NCBI RefSeq assembly: GCF_050717535.1
Contig: NZ_JBOITM010000079.1
Coordinates: 18,722 to 82,721 of the forward strand
Length of the DNA: 64,000 nt
DNA from: Clostridium_AD sp050717535
GTDB lineage: Bacteria; Bacillota; Clostridia; Clostridiales; Clostridiaceae
Direction of reading: 5' to 3'
Positions 9,281 through 17,244 of this stretch are shown here, piece by piece (positions within the stretch are counted from its first letter, which is position 1; each line of letters starts with the position of its first letter). Below the pieces are notes generated by a model. It was not told where the DNA came from. It made no database searches and saw nothing but the letters and a program-made list of their open reading frames with translations. A program made the position numbers and the translations under genes.

Positions 9281-9309
9281 ATAATAATATAATGAGGGTG
9301 ATTTGTAAA
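9281..9309 (-). promoter_or_regulatory. Sigma-A promoter of the TPR-cpsC-cpsD-phosphatase-galU unit
   Basis: Minus strand: -35 TTTACA (9304-9309), 17-base spacer, -10 TATTAT (9281-9286), about 50 bases before the TPR start codon. It lies directly after the pgcA stop codon. Confidence 0.65.
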
Positions 9310-9316
9310 CCACACT

Positions 9317-11050
9317 TTAGGTTATGCTTGCTTTATCAACTATTAACATAACATTTTCTTTCAATTTAATTGTTTTTTTAGATGTATCTTCTTGACTGTT
9401 TCCTTTAACGGATAAATAGATTTTCATTTTTGGTTCAGTACCAGAAGGTCTAACTACAAACCAAGACCCATCTTCCAAAATAAATTTTAGTACATTTGAT
9501 TTTGGTAGTGAAATTGTTTTTTCAGTATGTTCTAATAAATTCATCTCTAACCCAGCTCTATAGTCCATTTTTTTTACAACTTTATAATTTCCTATGAAAT
9601 CCTTCATTGAATGTCTTAAATATTCTAAAATATTACCTATTTTTTCTGCACCATCTTTCCCCTTTAGTTCTATTGAAACTAAGCTCTCCTCATAATACCC
9701 ATATTCCTTATAAAGATCCATCAATGCATCATATAAACTCATGCCCTTACTTTTATAATAAAGTGTCATTTCACAAATCAATGTTGCCGCTATAACCGCA
9801 TCTTTATCTCGTACAAAATTCCCAGCTAAATAGCCAAAGCTTTCTTCAAACCCAAAGATAAAGTTTTTTTCACCTTTTTCTTCGAACTCTTTGATTTTTT
9901 CGCCAATATATTTAAATCCAGTTAACACATCTAGTACTTCAACGTTATATTTTAGTGCAATACCCTCTACCATATTAGATGTAACAATAGTTTTTATTAC
10001 CACACCATTCTTAGGCATTTTTTTTGTTTCACTTAATGAATTCAAAATATAATTACACAATAATACCCCAGTCTGATTTCCTGTAAGAACCTTGTATTCA
10101 CCGAATTTGTCTTTAACTACTACTCCAATACGATCACAATCAGGATCTGTCCCAAAAATAATATCTGGATTAATTTTTTCTGCCATTTTAAGAGCTAATT
10201 CAAATACCTTTGGATCTTCTGGATTAGGATAAGCTGCCGTTGGAAAATTACCATCTGGCATTTCTTGCTGCTTTACAACAGACACATTCTCATAACCAAG
10301 TTCACTTAAAACTCTTCTAACAGGAATATTTCCAGAACCATGAATAGGAGTATAAACTACTTTTAAATCCTTGGCATGTTTGCTAAGCAAATCTTCTCTC
10401 AGTGTCAAATTTTTAACCTTATTGATGTATGATAAATAAAGATCTTCTCCAATGATTTTTAACATTCCATTAGTTTTGGCTTTATCAGCTTCTATAGTTT
10501 TCACTTTAGAAAAATCTTTTATATTTCCTGCACAGGTTATAATTTCGTTGGCAACCTCATCAGTAACTTGTCCACCATCCTCCCCATAAACTTTGTACCC
10601 ATTATATTCTTTAGGATTATGTGAGGCAGTAATAACAATACCCGCTTTACTTTTAAGTTGACGAACCGCATAAGATAAAATTGGCGTTGGTGTTAATTTT
10701 TCAAATAAATTAACGTAAATACCATTTCCACAAAGAGTTTTTGCAGCAGCCATGGCAAATTCTTTTGACATATTTCTTGAATCATAGGCTATGCACACTG
10801 ATGTGTTTCCCGTGTATTTTGAATTTAAATAATCAGCTAACCCTTGAGTAGCTTTACCTATGGTGTGTATGTTCATCCGGTTTGTTCCCGCTCCCATTAC
10901 TCCTCTAAGTCCCCCTGTACCAAACTCTAAATCTTTGTAAAATCTATCTTCAATTTCTTTTTCATCAATTAACTGTTCTAACTCTTTTTTTAATTTCAAA
11001 TCTATTAAATTAGAGTTAATCCAAATTTTATATTTTTCTTTGTAAGTCAT
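9317..11050 (-). CDS. pgcA: Phosphoglucomutase (alpha-D-phosphohexomutase family)
   Basis: 577 aa, the long Firmicute form. Active-site phosphoserine Ser143 lies in TASHNPKEYNGYK, the magnesium loop is DPDCDR (302-307), the sugar-binding loop GFEESFGY, and the phosphate-binding loop RPSGTEPKMKIYL is at the C-terminus. It interconverts glucose-6-phosphate and glucose-1-phosphate, feeding galU further down the locus. Strong ribosome site AAGGAGGAAAATTT before the ATG. There is no clear terminator before the next promoter, so read-through into the cps unit is possible. Confidence 0.92.
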   Translation of the reverse strand: MTYKEKYKIWINSNLIDLKLKKELEQLIDEKEIEDRFYKDLEFGTGGLRGVMGAGTNRMNIHTIGKATQGLADYLNSKYTGNTSVCIAYDSRNMSKEFAMAAAKTLCGNGIYVNLFEKLTPTPILSYAVRQLKSKAGIVITASHNPKEYNGYKVYGEDGGQVTDEVANEIITCAGNIKDFSKVKTIEADKAKTNGMLKIIGEDLYLSYINKVKNLTLREDLLSKHAKDLKVVYTPIHGSGNIPVRRVLSELGYENVSVVKQQEMPDGNFPTAAYPNPEDPKVFELALKMAEKINPDIIFGTDPDCDRIGVVVKDKFGEYKVLTGNQTGVLLCNYILNSLSETKKMPKNGVVIKTIVTSNMVEGIALKYNVEVLDVLTGFKYIGEKIKEFEEKGEKNFIFGFEESFGYLAGNFVRDKDAVIAATLICEMTLYYKSKGMSLYDALMDLYKEYGYYEESLVSIELKGKDGAEKIGNILEYLRHSMKDFIGNYKVVKKMDYRAGLEMNLLEHTEKTISLPKSNVLKFILEDGSWFVVRPSGTEPKMKIYLSVKGNSQEDTSKKTIKLKENVMLIVDKASIT

Positions 11051-11135
11051 AAATTTTCCTCCTTATATTCTTTTGAGATAACAAATATTTGCTAGGCTCT
11101 TTGCCATTACCAAAACTCTCTCTTTAGTCTATAAC

Positions 11136-11163
11136 ATTATACTATCAACCCATTATAAATAAA
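11136..11163 (-). promoter_or_regulatory. Possible promoter of pgcA
   Basis: Minus strand: -10 TATAAT (11136-11141) with a weak -35 TTTATT (11158-11163), spacer 16. It sits about 90 bases before the pgcA start, in the divergent region shared with the decarboxylase. Confidence 0.4.
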
Positions 11164-11230
11164 AGGAACATTAAGTGTCTTTATTATAAACTATTCTTTT
11201 TATGATTTATTTGACAATTTGAAATTATTA

Positions 11231-11259
11231 TTGCATTTGCATATCTAATCCTCTATAAT
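11231..11259 (+). promoter_or_regulatory. Sigma-A promoter of the Orn/Lys/Arg decarboxylase
   Basis: -35 TTGCAT (11231-11236), 17-base spacer, perfect -10 TATAAT (11254-11259). It predicts a leader of about 130 bases. I see no strong structure in that leader. Confidence 0.65.
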
Positions 11260-11393
11260 TATAAATTGGCCCAATGAATTTACTAACAATAACTATTTTA
11301 AAGATTAGGAATATTTAAGTAACTAAGCGAGCATAATTTTTCTTGTTTATTTTAATATTCCACAAAATAAATTCACTTGAAAGGGGTGTATAA

Positions 11394-12884
11394 ATGTATA
11401 GATTAAATCAAAATGAAACTCCATTATTCGATGCGTTAATGGAATATGTTGACAGAGATACCTTGCCACTTCACGTACCTGGCCATAAAAAGGGAGTAGG
11501 TGCTGATGAAGAATTTAAAAATTTTATGGGGGCAAACCCTTTTAAAATTGATGTTACAGTTTTTAAACTTGTTGATTCTTTGCATCACCCAACCGGACCT
11601 ATTAAAAAGGCCCAAGAGTTAGCAGCTGATGCTTATGGTGCTGATGAAACATTTTTCTCAGTTCACGGAACTTCTGGTGCCATTCAAGCTATGATTATGT
11701 CTGTGGTTGGATCTGGCGATAAGATAATTGTACCTAGAAATGTTCATAAATCTATAACCGGTGGAATCATATTGGCCGGTGCTGTCCCAGTTTATATGCA
11801 ACCTGAACTAGATAAAAAAATAGGGGTTGCTCATGGAGTATCTCCAGAAACAGTGGAAGCAACACTAAAAGAGAATCCTGATGCAAAAGCCGTGCTTATA
11901 ATAAACCCTACATATTATGGAGTTTCCACTGATATAGAAAAAATTGCAGAAATGGTTCATGAATATGACATTCCGCTTATAGTTGATGAAGCCCATGGTC
12001 CTCATCTTAATTTTAATAGCAGATTGCCAATGTCAGCAATGGAAGCTGGTGCAGACATATGTGCACAAAGCACTCATAAAATCATAGGTTCATTAACTCA
12101 AACTTCGTTACTACATGTTTGTTCAAATCGTGTTAACCCAGCTAGAGTTAAACAACTGATGAATTTACTGCACACAACTTCACCTTCCTACATATTAATG
12201 GCCTCACTGGATTGTGCTAGGCGTCAAATTGCTTTGCATGGCACCGAACTTTTAGATAAGACTATTGATTTATCTAATTATGTAAGAAGTGAAGTAAATA
12301 AGATTCCTGGTTTTTATTGTTTTGGGGAAGAGGTTTTAGATGGTTTTGGAGCTTTCGCTATTGATCCAACTAAAATTACAATAACTTGTAGAGATTTAGG
12401 CATAACAGGTTATGACTTAGATATGATTCTCTCTAACAAATATCATATACAAATGGAATTATCTGATCTTTATAACGTACTGGCAGTTGGATCCTTTGGT
12501 GATACAGAAGAAGGAATGGAGCAGTTACTTACGGCTTTAAGAGAAGTTAGTAGTGAATACTATGGCAAAGGCGCAAAAAAATCTGATTTTATTGATATTC
12601 CTAGTATTCCAGAGCAAGTTCAAATTCCTCGTGAGGCTTTCAACAGTGTAAATACTGCTGTAGAAATTAAAAAGAGTGTTGGTATGATAAGTGGAGAATT
12701 CCTAATGGCTTATCCACCTGGTATTCCAATACTTTGCCCTGGTGAGAGAATAACTCAAGAAATTATAGATTATGTTGAAAAATTAAAAGCAACTGGCTTA
12801 TATGTTCAAGGAACTGAGGATCCAGAAGTTGAATATATAAAAGTTGTTCGTGAAGAAGATGCTGTGTATATAACTGTTGAATAG
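11394..12884 (+). CDS. Orn/Lys/Arg decarboxylase family protein (SpeA-like, PLP-dependent)
   Basis: 496 aa, the short form typical of Bacillus SpeA. PLP fold type I: VDEAHGPHLNF gives the ring-binding aspartate (about 198), and the Schiff-base lysine is about 229 in AQSTHKIIGSLTQ. The family C-terminal domain with YPPGIPILCPGE follows. It decarboxylates arginine, lysine or ornithine to a polyamine precursor; the substrate cannot be told from motifs, and arginine is the best guess from length. GAAAGGGGTG lies 6 bases before the ATG. Monocistronic: it has its own promoter and a terminator right after the stop. Confidence 0.88.
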   Translation: MYRLNQNETPLFDALMEYVDRDTLPLHVPGHKKGVGADEEFKNFMGANPFKIDVTVFKLVDSLHHPTGPIKKAQELAADAYGADETFFSVHGTSGAIQAMIMSVVGSGDKIIVPRNVHKSITGGIILAGAVPVYMQPELDKKIGVAHGVSPETVEATLKENPDAKAVLIINPTYYGVSTDIEKIAEMVHEYDIPLIVDEAHGPHLNFNSRLPMSAMEAGADICAQSTHKIIGSLTQTSLLHVCSNRVNPARVKQLMNLLHTTSPSYILMASLDCARRQIALHGTELLDKTIDLSNYVRSEVNKIPGFYCFGEEVLDGFGAFAIDPTKITITCRDLGITGYDLDMILSNKYHIQMELSDLYNVLAVGSFGDTEEGMEQLLTALREVSSEYYGKGAKKSDFIDIPSIPEQVQIPREAFNSVNTAVEIKKSVGMISGEFLMAYPPGIPILCPGERITQEIIDYVEKLKATGLYVQGTEDPEVEYIKVVREEDAVYITVE

Positions 12885-12926
12885 AAGCAAAAAGAACTCC
12901 AAATTAGGAGTTCTTTTTGCTTCTAT
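12884..12926. terminator. Bidirectional terminator with a perfect stem
   Basis: The arms read AAGCAAAAAGAACTCC and GGAGTTCTTTTTGCTT with a 6-base loop. It terminates the decarboxylase on the plus strand and lies over the 3' end of the minus-strand 281-aa gene. The right arm encodes that protein's last residues (RSKKNS), an unusual overlap of terminator and coding sequence. Confidence 0.88.
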
Positions 12927-13749
12927 TGAGTTTTACTCTAAGCTCAATATTTTCTTTTTCAATAGTGCCTAAGTACTTAAAATATTGAGTATCCGACATT
13001 TTGCTTATTGTTTCACAGGTATCCACCAATTTAATAAAATATCCCATTGTATAACTTATCTTCATTAGTGGCTCTGTTAATTTGTGATTAAATCTAATAG
13101 ACATTTGTTTTTTCTTTTTCTCAGAAGTTTTTTTAATATTTGTATAGCAATCCTTGGCAGAATTTATAAGTCTTATCTTTTGAAGATTTATACTTAGTGC
13201 ATCTCTATATGTTGGTAATAGCTCTTCCAACATATTGAGATTAAAATATTTTTTTTCTTCTTTACATTTATAAGCATCAGTCATAAGCTGTTTTAAAGCT
13301 AAATTGTTGTTCTTTCTAATTCCTGGTAATTTAACAACAATTTGTTTTACTTGTTCCGAATCCACAATTCCCTCTTTAGTTAGGAAATTTAAACCTTCAA
13401 CTACTAATTGATAATCTTTCCTATCCTTTTCAACTTTACCTTCCTCTTGATATGCATTGATTATACAGGTTCTACTTTCTTTATTATAAAATATCTCAGA
13501 ATAATAAGCTAATTTTGCTAATTTTTCTTGTAGAGATTTTTCCATAACAATTTCATTTTTTTCATTAATATAAAGATACCCCAAATTCTCTTTCCTTAAA
13601 TTTTCAAACATTTTTTTAGAAAATGTAATCTCTCTATATAAAATATTATTATATTCCAAAGCATCAGAAATTCTAACTACTTCTCCTCTTTTTATGTATT
13701 CTTTTATGCACCCTAATATTTCTTTAGATGCTAATGAATATAGTGGCAT
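12904..13749 (-). CDS. Protein of unknown function, 281 aa
   Basis: I do not recognise this family. The protein is soluble, lysine-rich and mostly helical, with no signal peptide or membrane segment. Residues 1-30 (MPLYSLASKEILGCIKEYIK) could be an HTH-like or helical-hairpin start, and the C-terminal 110 residues look like a long helical bundle. AGGAGG lies 6 bases before the ATG. It stands alone, with the iorB terminator upstream and a shared terminator over its 3' end. A palindrome (13780-13800) and a TATAAT box (13834-13839) lie in its leader. Codon use is like its neighbours. Confidence 0.7.
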   Translation of the reverse strand: MPLYSLASKEILGCIKEYIKRGEVVRISDALEYNNILYREITFSKKMFENLRKENLGYLYINEKNEIVMEKSLQEKLAKLAYYSEIFYNKESRTCIINAYQEEGKVEKDRKDYQLVVEGLNFLTKEGIVDSEQVKQIVVKLPGIRKNNNLALKQLMTDAYKCKEEKKYFNLNMLEELLPTYRDALSINLQKIRLINSAKDCYTNIKKTSEKKKKQMSIRFNHKLTEPLMKISYTMGYFIKLVDTCETISKMSDTQYFKYLGTIEKENIELRVKLNRSKKNS

Positions 13750-13779
13750 TTTTATTCCTCCTTGTCGGCCTCTTGGTAT

Positions 13780-13800
13780 AAAACAATTATTAATTGTTTT
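13780..13800. repeat. Palindrome in the leader of the 281-aa gene
   Basis: AAAACAATTA and TAATTGTTTT are 10-base arms around a single central base. It lies about 30 bases upstream of the ATG and downstream of a TATAAT box, so it could be an operator or a small RNA hairpin. Confidence 0.4.
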
Positions 13801-13895
13801 GCCTCATGTAGTTCTTGTATAGTACTTATTTATATTATAGCGGATTTTTAAAAATATCCTACAAAAATGTACATTTTTCTATAAAAAACAAAAAC

Positions 13896-13918
13896 AGGAG
13901 CTCTAACTCAAAGCTCCT
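13896..13918 (-). terminator. Terminator after iorB
   Basis: Stem AGGAGCT/AGCTCCT with a 9-base loop, followed on the minus strand by GTTTTTGTTTTTT. It ends the glnA-ptb-iorAB unit. Confidence 0.82.
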
Positions 13919-13931
13919 ACTTTTATTAATG

Positions 13932-14507
13932 CTAAACTTCCATTCCTGCTTTAAATGCCTTCTTATTTATTTCTATAGCTTTGGGAGGCACTATATCACT
14001 AATAACCTCATCCCAATTTATATTTTCTAGTTTAAGCACTTTAATTAATGCTCCTAATAAAACTACATTTTGTGCTTTAACATTTCCAAGCTTTTCAGCA
14101 ATTTCAACTGCATTAATAATTACAATGTTATGCACTATTTCTGATAGCTTTTCATTTACATTTTCAGGGTATTTTTCTTTGCCTATTAAAACTGGTATTG
14201 GATATATTTCATAATCATTAACTACCATGTAGCCATCTTTCTTTAAATAAGGTAGGTATCTAGCGGCTTCACTCTTTTCGAATGAAACTATTACATCTAC
14301 TTTACCTTTTTCTACTAGTGGAGAATAAACCTTTTCTCCAAATCTTACTTGTGTGGTAACACTTCCACCTCTTTGAGCCATGCCATGAACTTCTGACATT
14401 TTAACATCATATCCACTTTTCAAAAGTCCTTCTGTCAAAATTTTAGATGCTAGAATTGTTCCTTGTCCACCTACACCTACAAATAATACACTTTTATTTT
14501 CACTCAT
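13932..14507 (-). CDS. iorB: Indolepyruvate:ferredoxin oxidoreductase, beta subunit
   Basis: About 191 aa. The N-terminal motif FVGVGGQGTILASKILTEGL and the following MSEVHGMAQRGGSVTTQVR are the signature of the gamma-type/IorB subunit of 2-oxoacid:ferredoxin oxidoreductases. With IorA it oxidatively decarboxylates aryl pyruvates to aryl-acetyl-CoA, reducing ferredoxin. The ATG at 14507 follows the iorA stop by one base and uses GGTTGGTGAATA at the end of iorA as ribosome site, so translation is coupled. The frame is open upstream to a TTG at 14519. Confidence 0.92.
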   Translation of the reverse strand: MSENKSVLFVGVGGQGTILASKILTEGLLKSGYDVKMSEVHGMAQRGGSVTTQVRFGEKVYSPLVEKGKVDVIVSFEKSEAARYLPYLKKDGYMVVNDYEIYPIPVLIGKEKYPENVNEKLSEIVHNIVIINAVEIAEKLGNVKAQNVVLLGALIKVLKLENINWDEVISDIVPPKAIEINKKAFKAGMEV

Positions 14508-14508
14508 A

Positions 14509-16275
14509 TTATTCACCAACCTTTTCTATAGCTTTAAATGGGCATACTTGCAAACATATTCCGCATCCATTACACATGGTAGCATCTATAGTTACAACTC
14601 CATTTTGAAATTTTATTGCTGGGCAACCTACTTTTAAGCAAGCCTTACACTTTTTGCATTTTTCTTCATCTATAACACACTTTATTCCCGCTCTAACTTT
14701 AAGCACATCTTTAATCAATGCACAAGGTTGTTTTGTAATTATTACAAAAGGCTCTGTGCTATCATGCGCCTGCTTTACAGCATTTTTTGTCTCACCTAGT
14801 TTATAGGGATCTACTACTCTTATATTTTCCGCTTTAATACCACAGGCAATAACTAACTTTTCTATATCAATCATTGGTGCAGGATTCTTTTGGAGGGTTT
14901 TACCTGTGCCAGGATTTTCTTGATGTCCTGTCATACCAGTAATTCTATTATCCAAAATACAAATAACAATTGGAGTATGATTATATACTGCATTTACAAG
15001 CCCTGTTATTCCTGAATGGAAGAAAGTTGAATCTCCAATAAAAGAGAAAACCTTTTTATCATGCCTATTAGAAACCATGTTAGCTCTTTCAATACCTGTA
15101 CCTGCAGAAATTGAAGCTCCCATACATATAACTGTATCAGTTACATTAAGAGGCGCTACCATACCTAGGGTGTAGCATCCTATATCCCCTGAAGATATTA
15201 TATCTTTATATTTTGATACTTCATAAAATATTCCTCTATGTGGACACCCTGGACATAATACTGGTGGTCTTGAAGGTGCTTGTATATCTGTTGTATAAGC
15301 AATATTATTAACTTCACCTAAGATGGCCTTTCGCACGATGTCAGGATTTAATTCGTCACAAATAGGAATTATTTCTTTTCCTATGCAGTTGATTCCCATT
15401 GCCTTTATAGCAGTTTCTAAATAAGGGTCATTCTCTTCTATTATATAAAGTTTTTCAACCTTAGCTGCAAATTCTCTAATCATTTCATCTGGAAGAGGAT
15501 AACTCATACCTATCTTTAGATAAGACGCATTATCACCTAGAACTTCTTTAGCATATTGATAAGAAATACCACTTGTAATTATTCCTATTTTACTATTACC
15601 CATCTCCACTCTGTTTAATGGAGTATTATTAGAAAATTTTCTTAATGCTTCTAATCTTTCTTCTACTTCATAATGTTTAGCTTTTGAATGTGCAGGTATC
15701 ATAATATATTTTTTTACATTTTTTTCGTAAGGCCTTACTGCTACTGAAATCCTCTCTCCAAGCTCTATTACTGATTTTGAGTGACATATCCTTGTAGTAA
15801 CTCTAAACAAAACAAGGGTATCAAATTTTTCACTAATCTCATAAGCTGCTTTCATATAGTCTAAACATTCTTGTGAATCAGATGGTTCTAGTAAGGCCAC
15901 TTTAGCATGTGGTGCATAGTATCTATTATCCTGCTCATTCTGCGACGAATGCATTCCAGGATCATCTGCTGTTACCACAACAAATCCTCCATTAACACCT
16001 TCATATGCTATTGTAAATAATGGATCTGCAGCCACGTTTAATCCTACATGCTTCATAGTTGTAAGCGACCTTGCCCCACCAATAGATGCTCCTGCTGCAA
16101 CTTCAAATCCTACTTTTTCATTAGGTGCCCATTCTGCATAAACGCCTTCATATTTAGCAAAATTTTCAAGAATTTCTGTACTAGGTGTTCCTGGGTAACC
16201 AGAAGCTATATGACATCCTGCCTCATAGGCGCCTCTTGCAATGGCCTCATTACCTGACATAATTACTTTTTTCAT
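14509..16275 (-). CDS. iorA: Indolepyruvate:ferredoxin oxidoreductase, alpha subunit
   Basis: 588 aa. The N-terminal pyrimidine-binding half starts with MSGNEAIARGAYEAGC and contains GYPGTPSTEIL; the C-terminal TPP-binding half contains GDIGCYTLG, SFIGDSTFFHSG and DNRITGMTGHQENPGTG. Two 4Fe-4S ferredoxin motifs close the protein (CKKCKACLKVGCP and CNGCGICLQVCP). It oxidises indolepyruvate, phenylpyruvate or hydroxyphenylpyruvate to the acyl-CoA during aromatic amino-acid fermentation. It is 15 bases after ptb and overlaps iorB. AAAGGGGG precedes the ATG. Confidence 0.95.
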   Translation of the reverse strand: MKKVIMSGNEAIARGAYEAGCHIASGYPGTPSTEILENFAKYEGVYAEWAPNEKVGFEVAAGASIGGARSLTTMKHVGLNVAADPLFTIAYEGVNGGFVVVTADDPGMHSSQNEQDNRYYAPHAKVALLEPSDSQECLDYMKAAYEISEKFDTLVLFRVTTRICHSKSVIELGERISVAVRPYEKNVKKYIMIPAHSKAKHYEVEERLEALRKFSNNTPLNRVEMGNSKIGIITSGISYQYAKEVLGDNASYLKIGMSYPLPDEMIREFAAKVEKLYIIEENDPYLETAIKAMGINCIGKEIIPICDELNPDIVRKAILGEVNNIAYTTDIQAPSRPPVLCPGCPHRGIFYEVSKYKDIISSGDIGCYTLGMVAPLNVTDTVICMGASISAGTGIERANMVSNRHDKKVFSFIGDSTFFHSGITGLVNAVYNHTPIVICILDNRITGMTGHQENPGTGKTLQKNPAPMIDIEKLVIACGIKAENIRVVDPYKLGETKNAVKQAHDSTEPFVIITKQPCALIKDVLKVRAGIKCVIDEEKCKKCKACLKVGCPAIKFQNGVVTIDATMCNGCGICLQVCPFKAIEKVGE

Positions 16276-16290
16276 ATATAATTCCCCCTT

Positions 16291-17187
16291 TTATACTACT
16301 ACCGCTCCAAGAGCTATAGAATATAATTTTGATTTTGCACTATCAGCCCTTGAAACCAATACTACTGGGCATTTCGCTCCTACTATAATGCCTGCACTTT
16401 CAGCTTTCGCAAAGTAGGTAAGAGATTTACCTAGAAAATTTCCCGCCTCTATACTTGGAACAAGTAATATATCACTATCACCTGCTACCTCACTAATAAT
16501 ACCCTTATGCTCTGCAGCCTCCTTAGATATTGCATTATCCAGTCCCAATGGACCATCAATTAAGCAGCCCTTTATTTGTCCTCTTTTATTCATTTGTGAT
16601 AGTGATGCCGCGTCTATCGTTGCCTGCATTGAAGGATTAACAACTTCTACTGCACAAATAGGAGCTATCTTTGGAATATCTATCTCTAGCGCATGTGCTA
16701 CTTGCACTGCATTATTAATTATCTCAATTTTTTCTTTAAGTTCGGGACAAGTAACCATACCTCCATCCGTTAGAAAAAGTAATTTGTGATACGCAGGTAT
16801 ATCATAAATCATAACATGTGATAAAAGTCCCGTGCCTCTGAGTCCTGCCTCTTTATTTAGTACTGCCTTTAGTAATTCAGAGGTTCCAAGCATCCCTTTC
16901 ATTATGAAATGAGCCTCGCCACAGGATACAAGCTCTACAGCTTTCGCTGCAGCTCTTATGATGTCTTTTTCATTTACAATTCTAATATTTTGAAGGCTTA
17001 AATTTTCTTTAAGTGCAATCGCTTTTATTTTATCCTCATCGCCAACCAGTATCGCATCCACAATTTGTAATTTAACTGCTTCGACTACTGCCTTTAAAAC
17101 TATATTATCCTGTGCCACAGCTACTGATAATATCTTTTTATCTTTTTTAGTAGCTAGTTCAATTAACTCATCAAGTCTTTTAACCAT
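16291..17187 (-). CDS. ptb: Phosphate butyryltransferase-type phosphotransacylase
   Basis: 298 aa, full length for Ptb. Family landmarks are HFIMKGMLGTSELLKAVLN, LSHVMIYDIP, TDGGMVTCPELKEK and the C-terminal VPSIEAGNFLGKSL. It exchanges the CoA of an acyl-CoA for phosphate. Placed 15 bases before iorA, its likely substrates are the aryl-acetyl-CoA products of IorAB, giving an acyl-phosphate for ATP formation. No butyrate kinase gene accompanies it here. It could instead serve branched-chain or butyryl-CoA. AGAGAGGGG precedes the ATG. Confidence 0.88.
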   Translation of the reverse strand: MVKRLDELIELATKKDKKILSVAVAQDNIVLKAVVEAVKLQIVDAILVGDEDKIKAIALKENLSLQNIRIVNEKDIIRAAAKAVELVSCGEAHFIMKGMLGTSELLKAVLNKEAGLRGTGLLSHVMIYDIPAYHKLLFLTDGGMVTCPELKEKIEIINNAVQVAHALEIDIPKIAPICAVEVVNPSMQATIDAASLSQMNKRGQIKGCLIDGPLGLDNAISKEAAEHKGIISEVAGDSDILLVPSIEAGNFLGKSLTYFAKAESAGIIVGAKCPVVLVSRADSAKSKLYSIALGAVVV

Positions 17188-17244
17188 GATCTAACCCCTC
17201 TCTCATAACATCTATAATTTTAATTAATTGTTCCAATTCTTATA

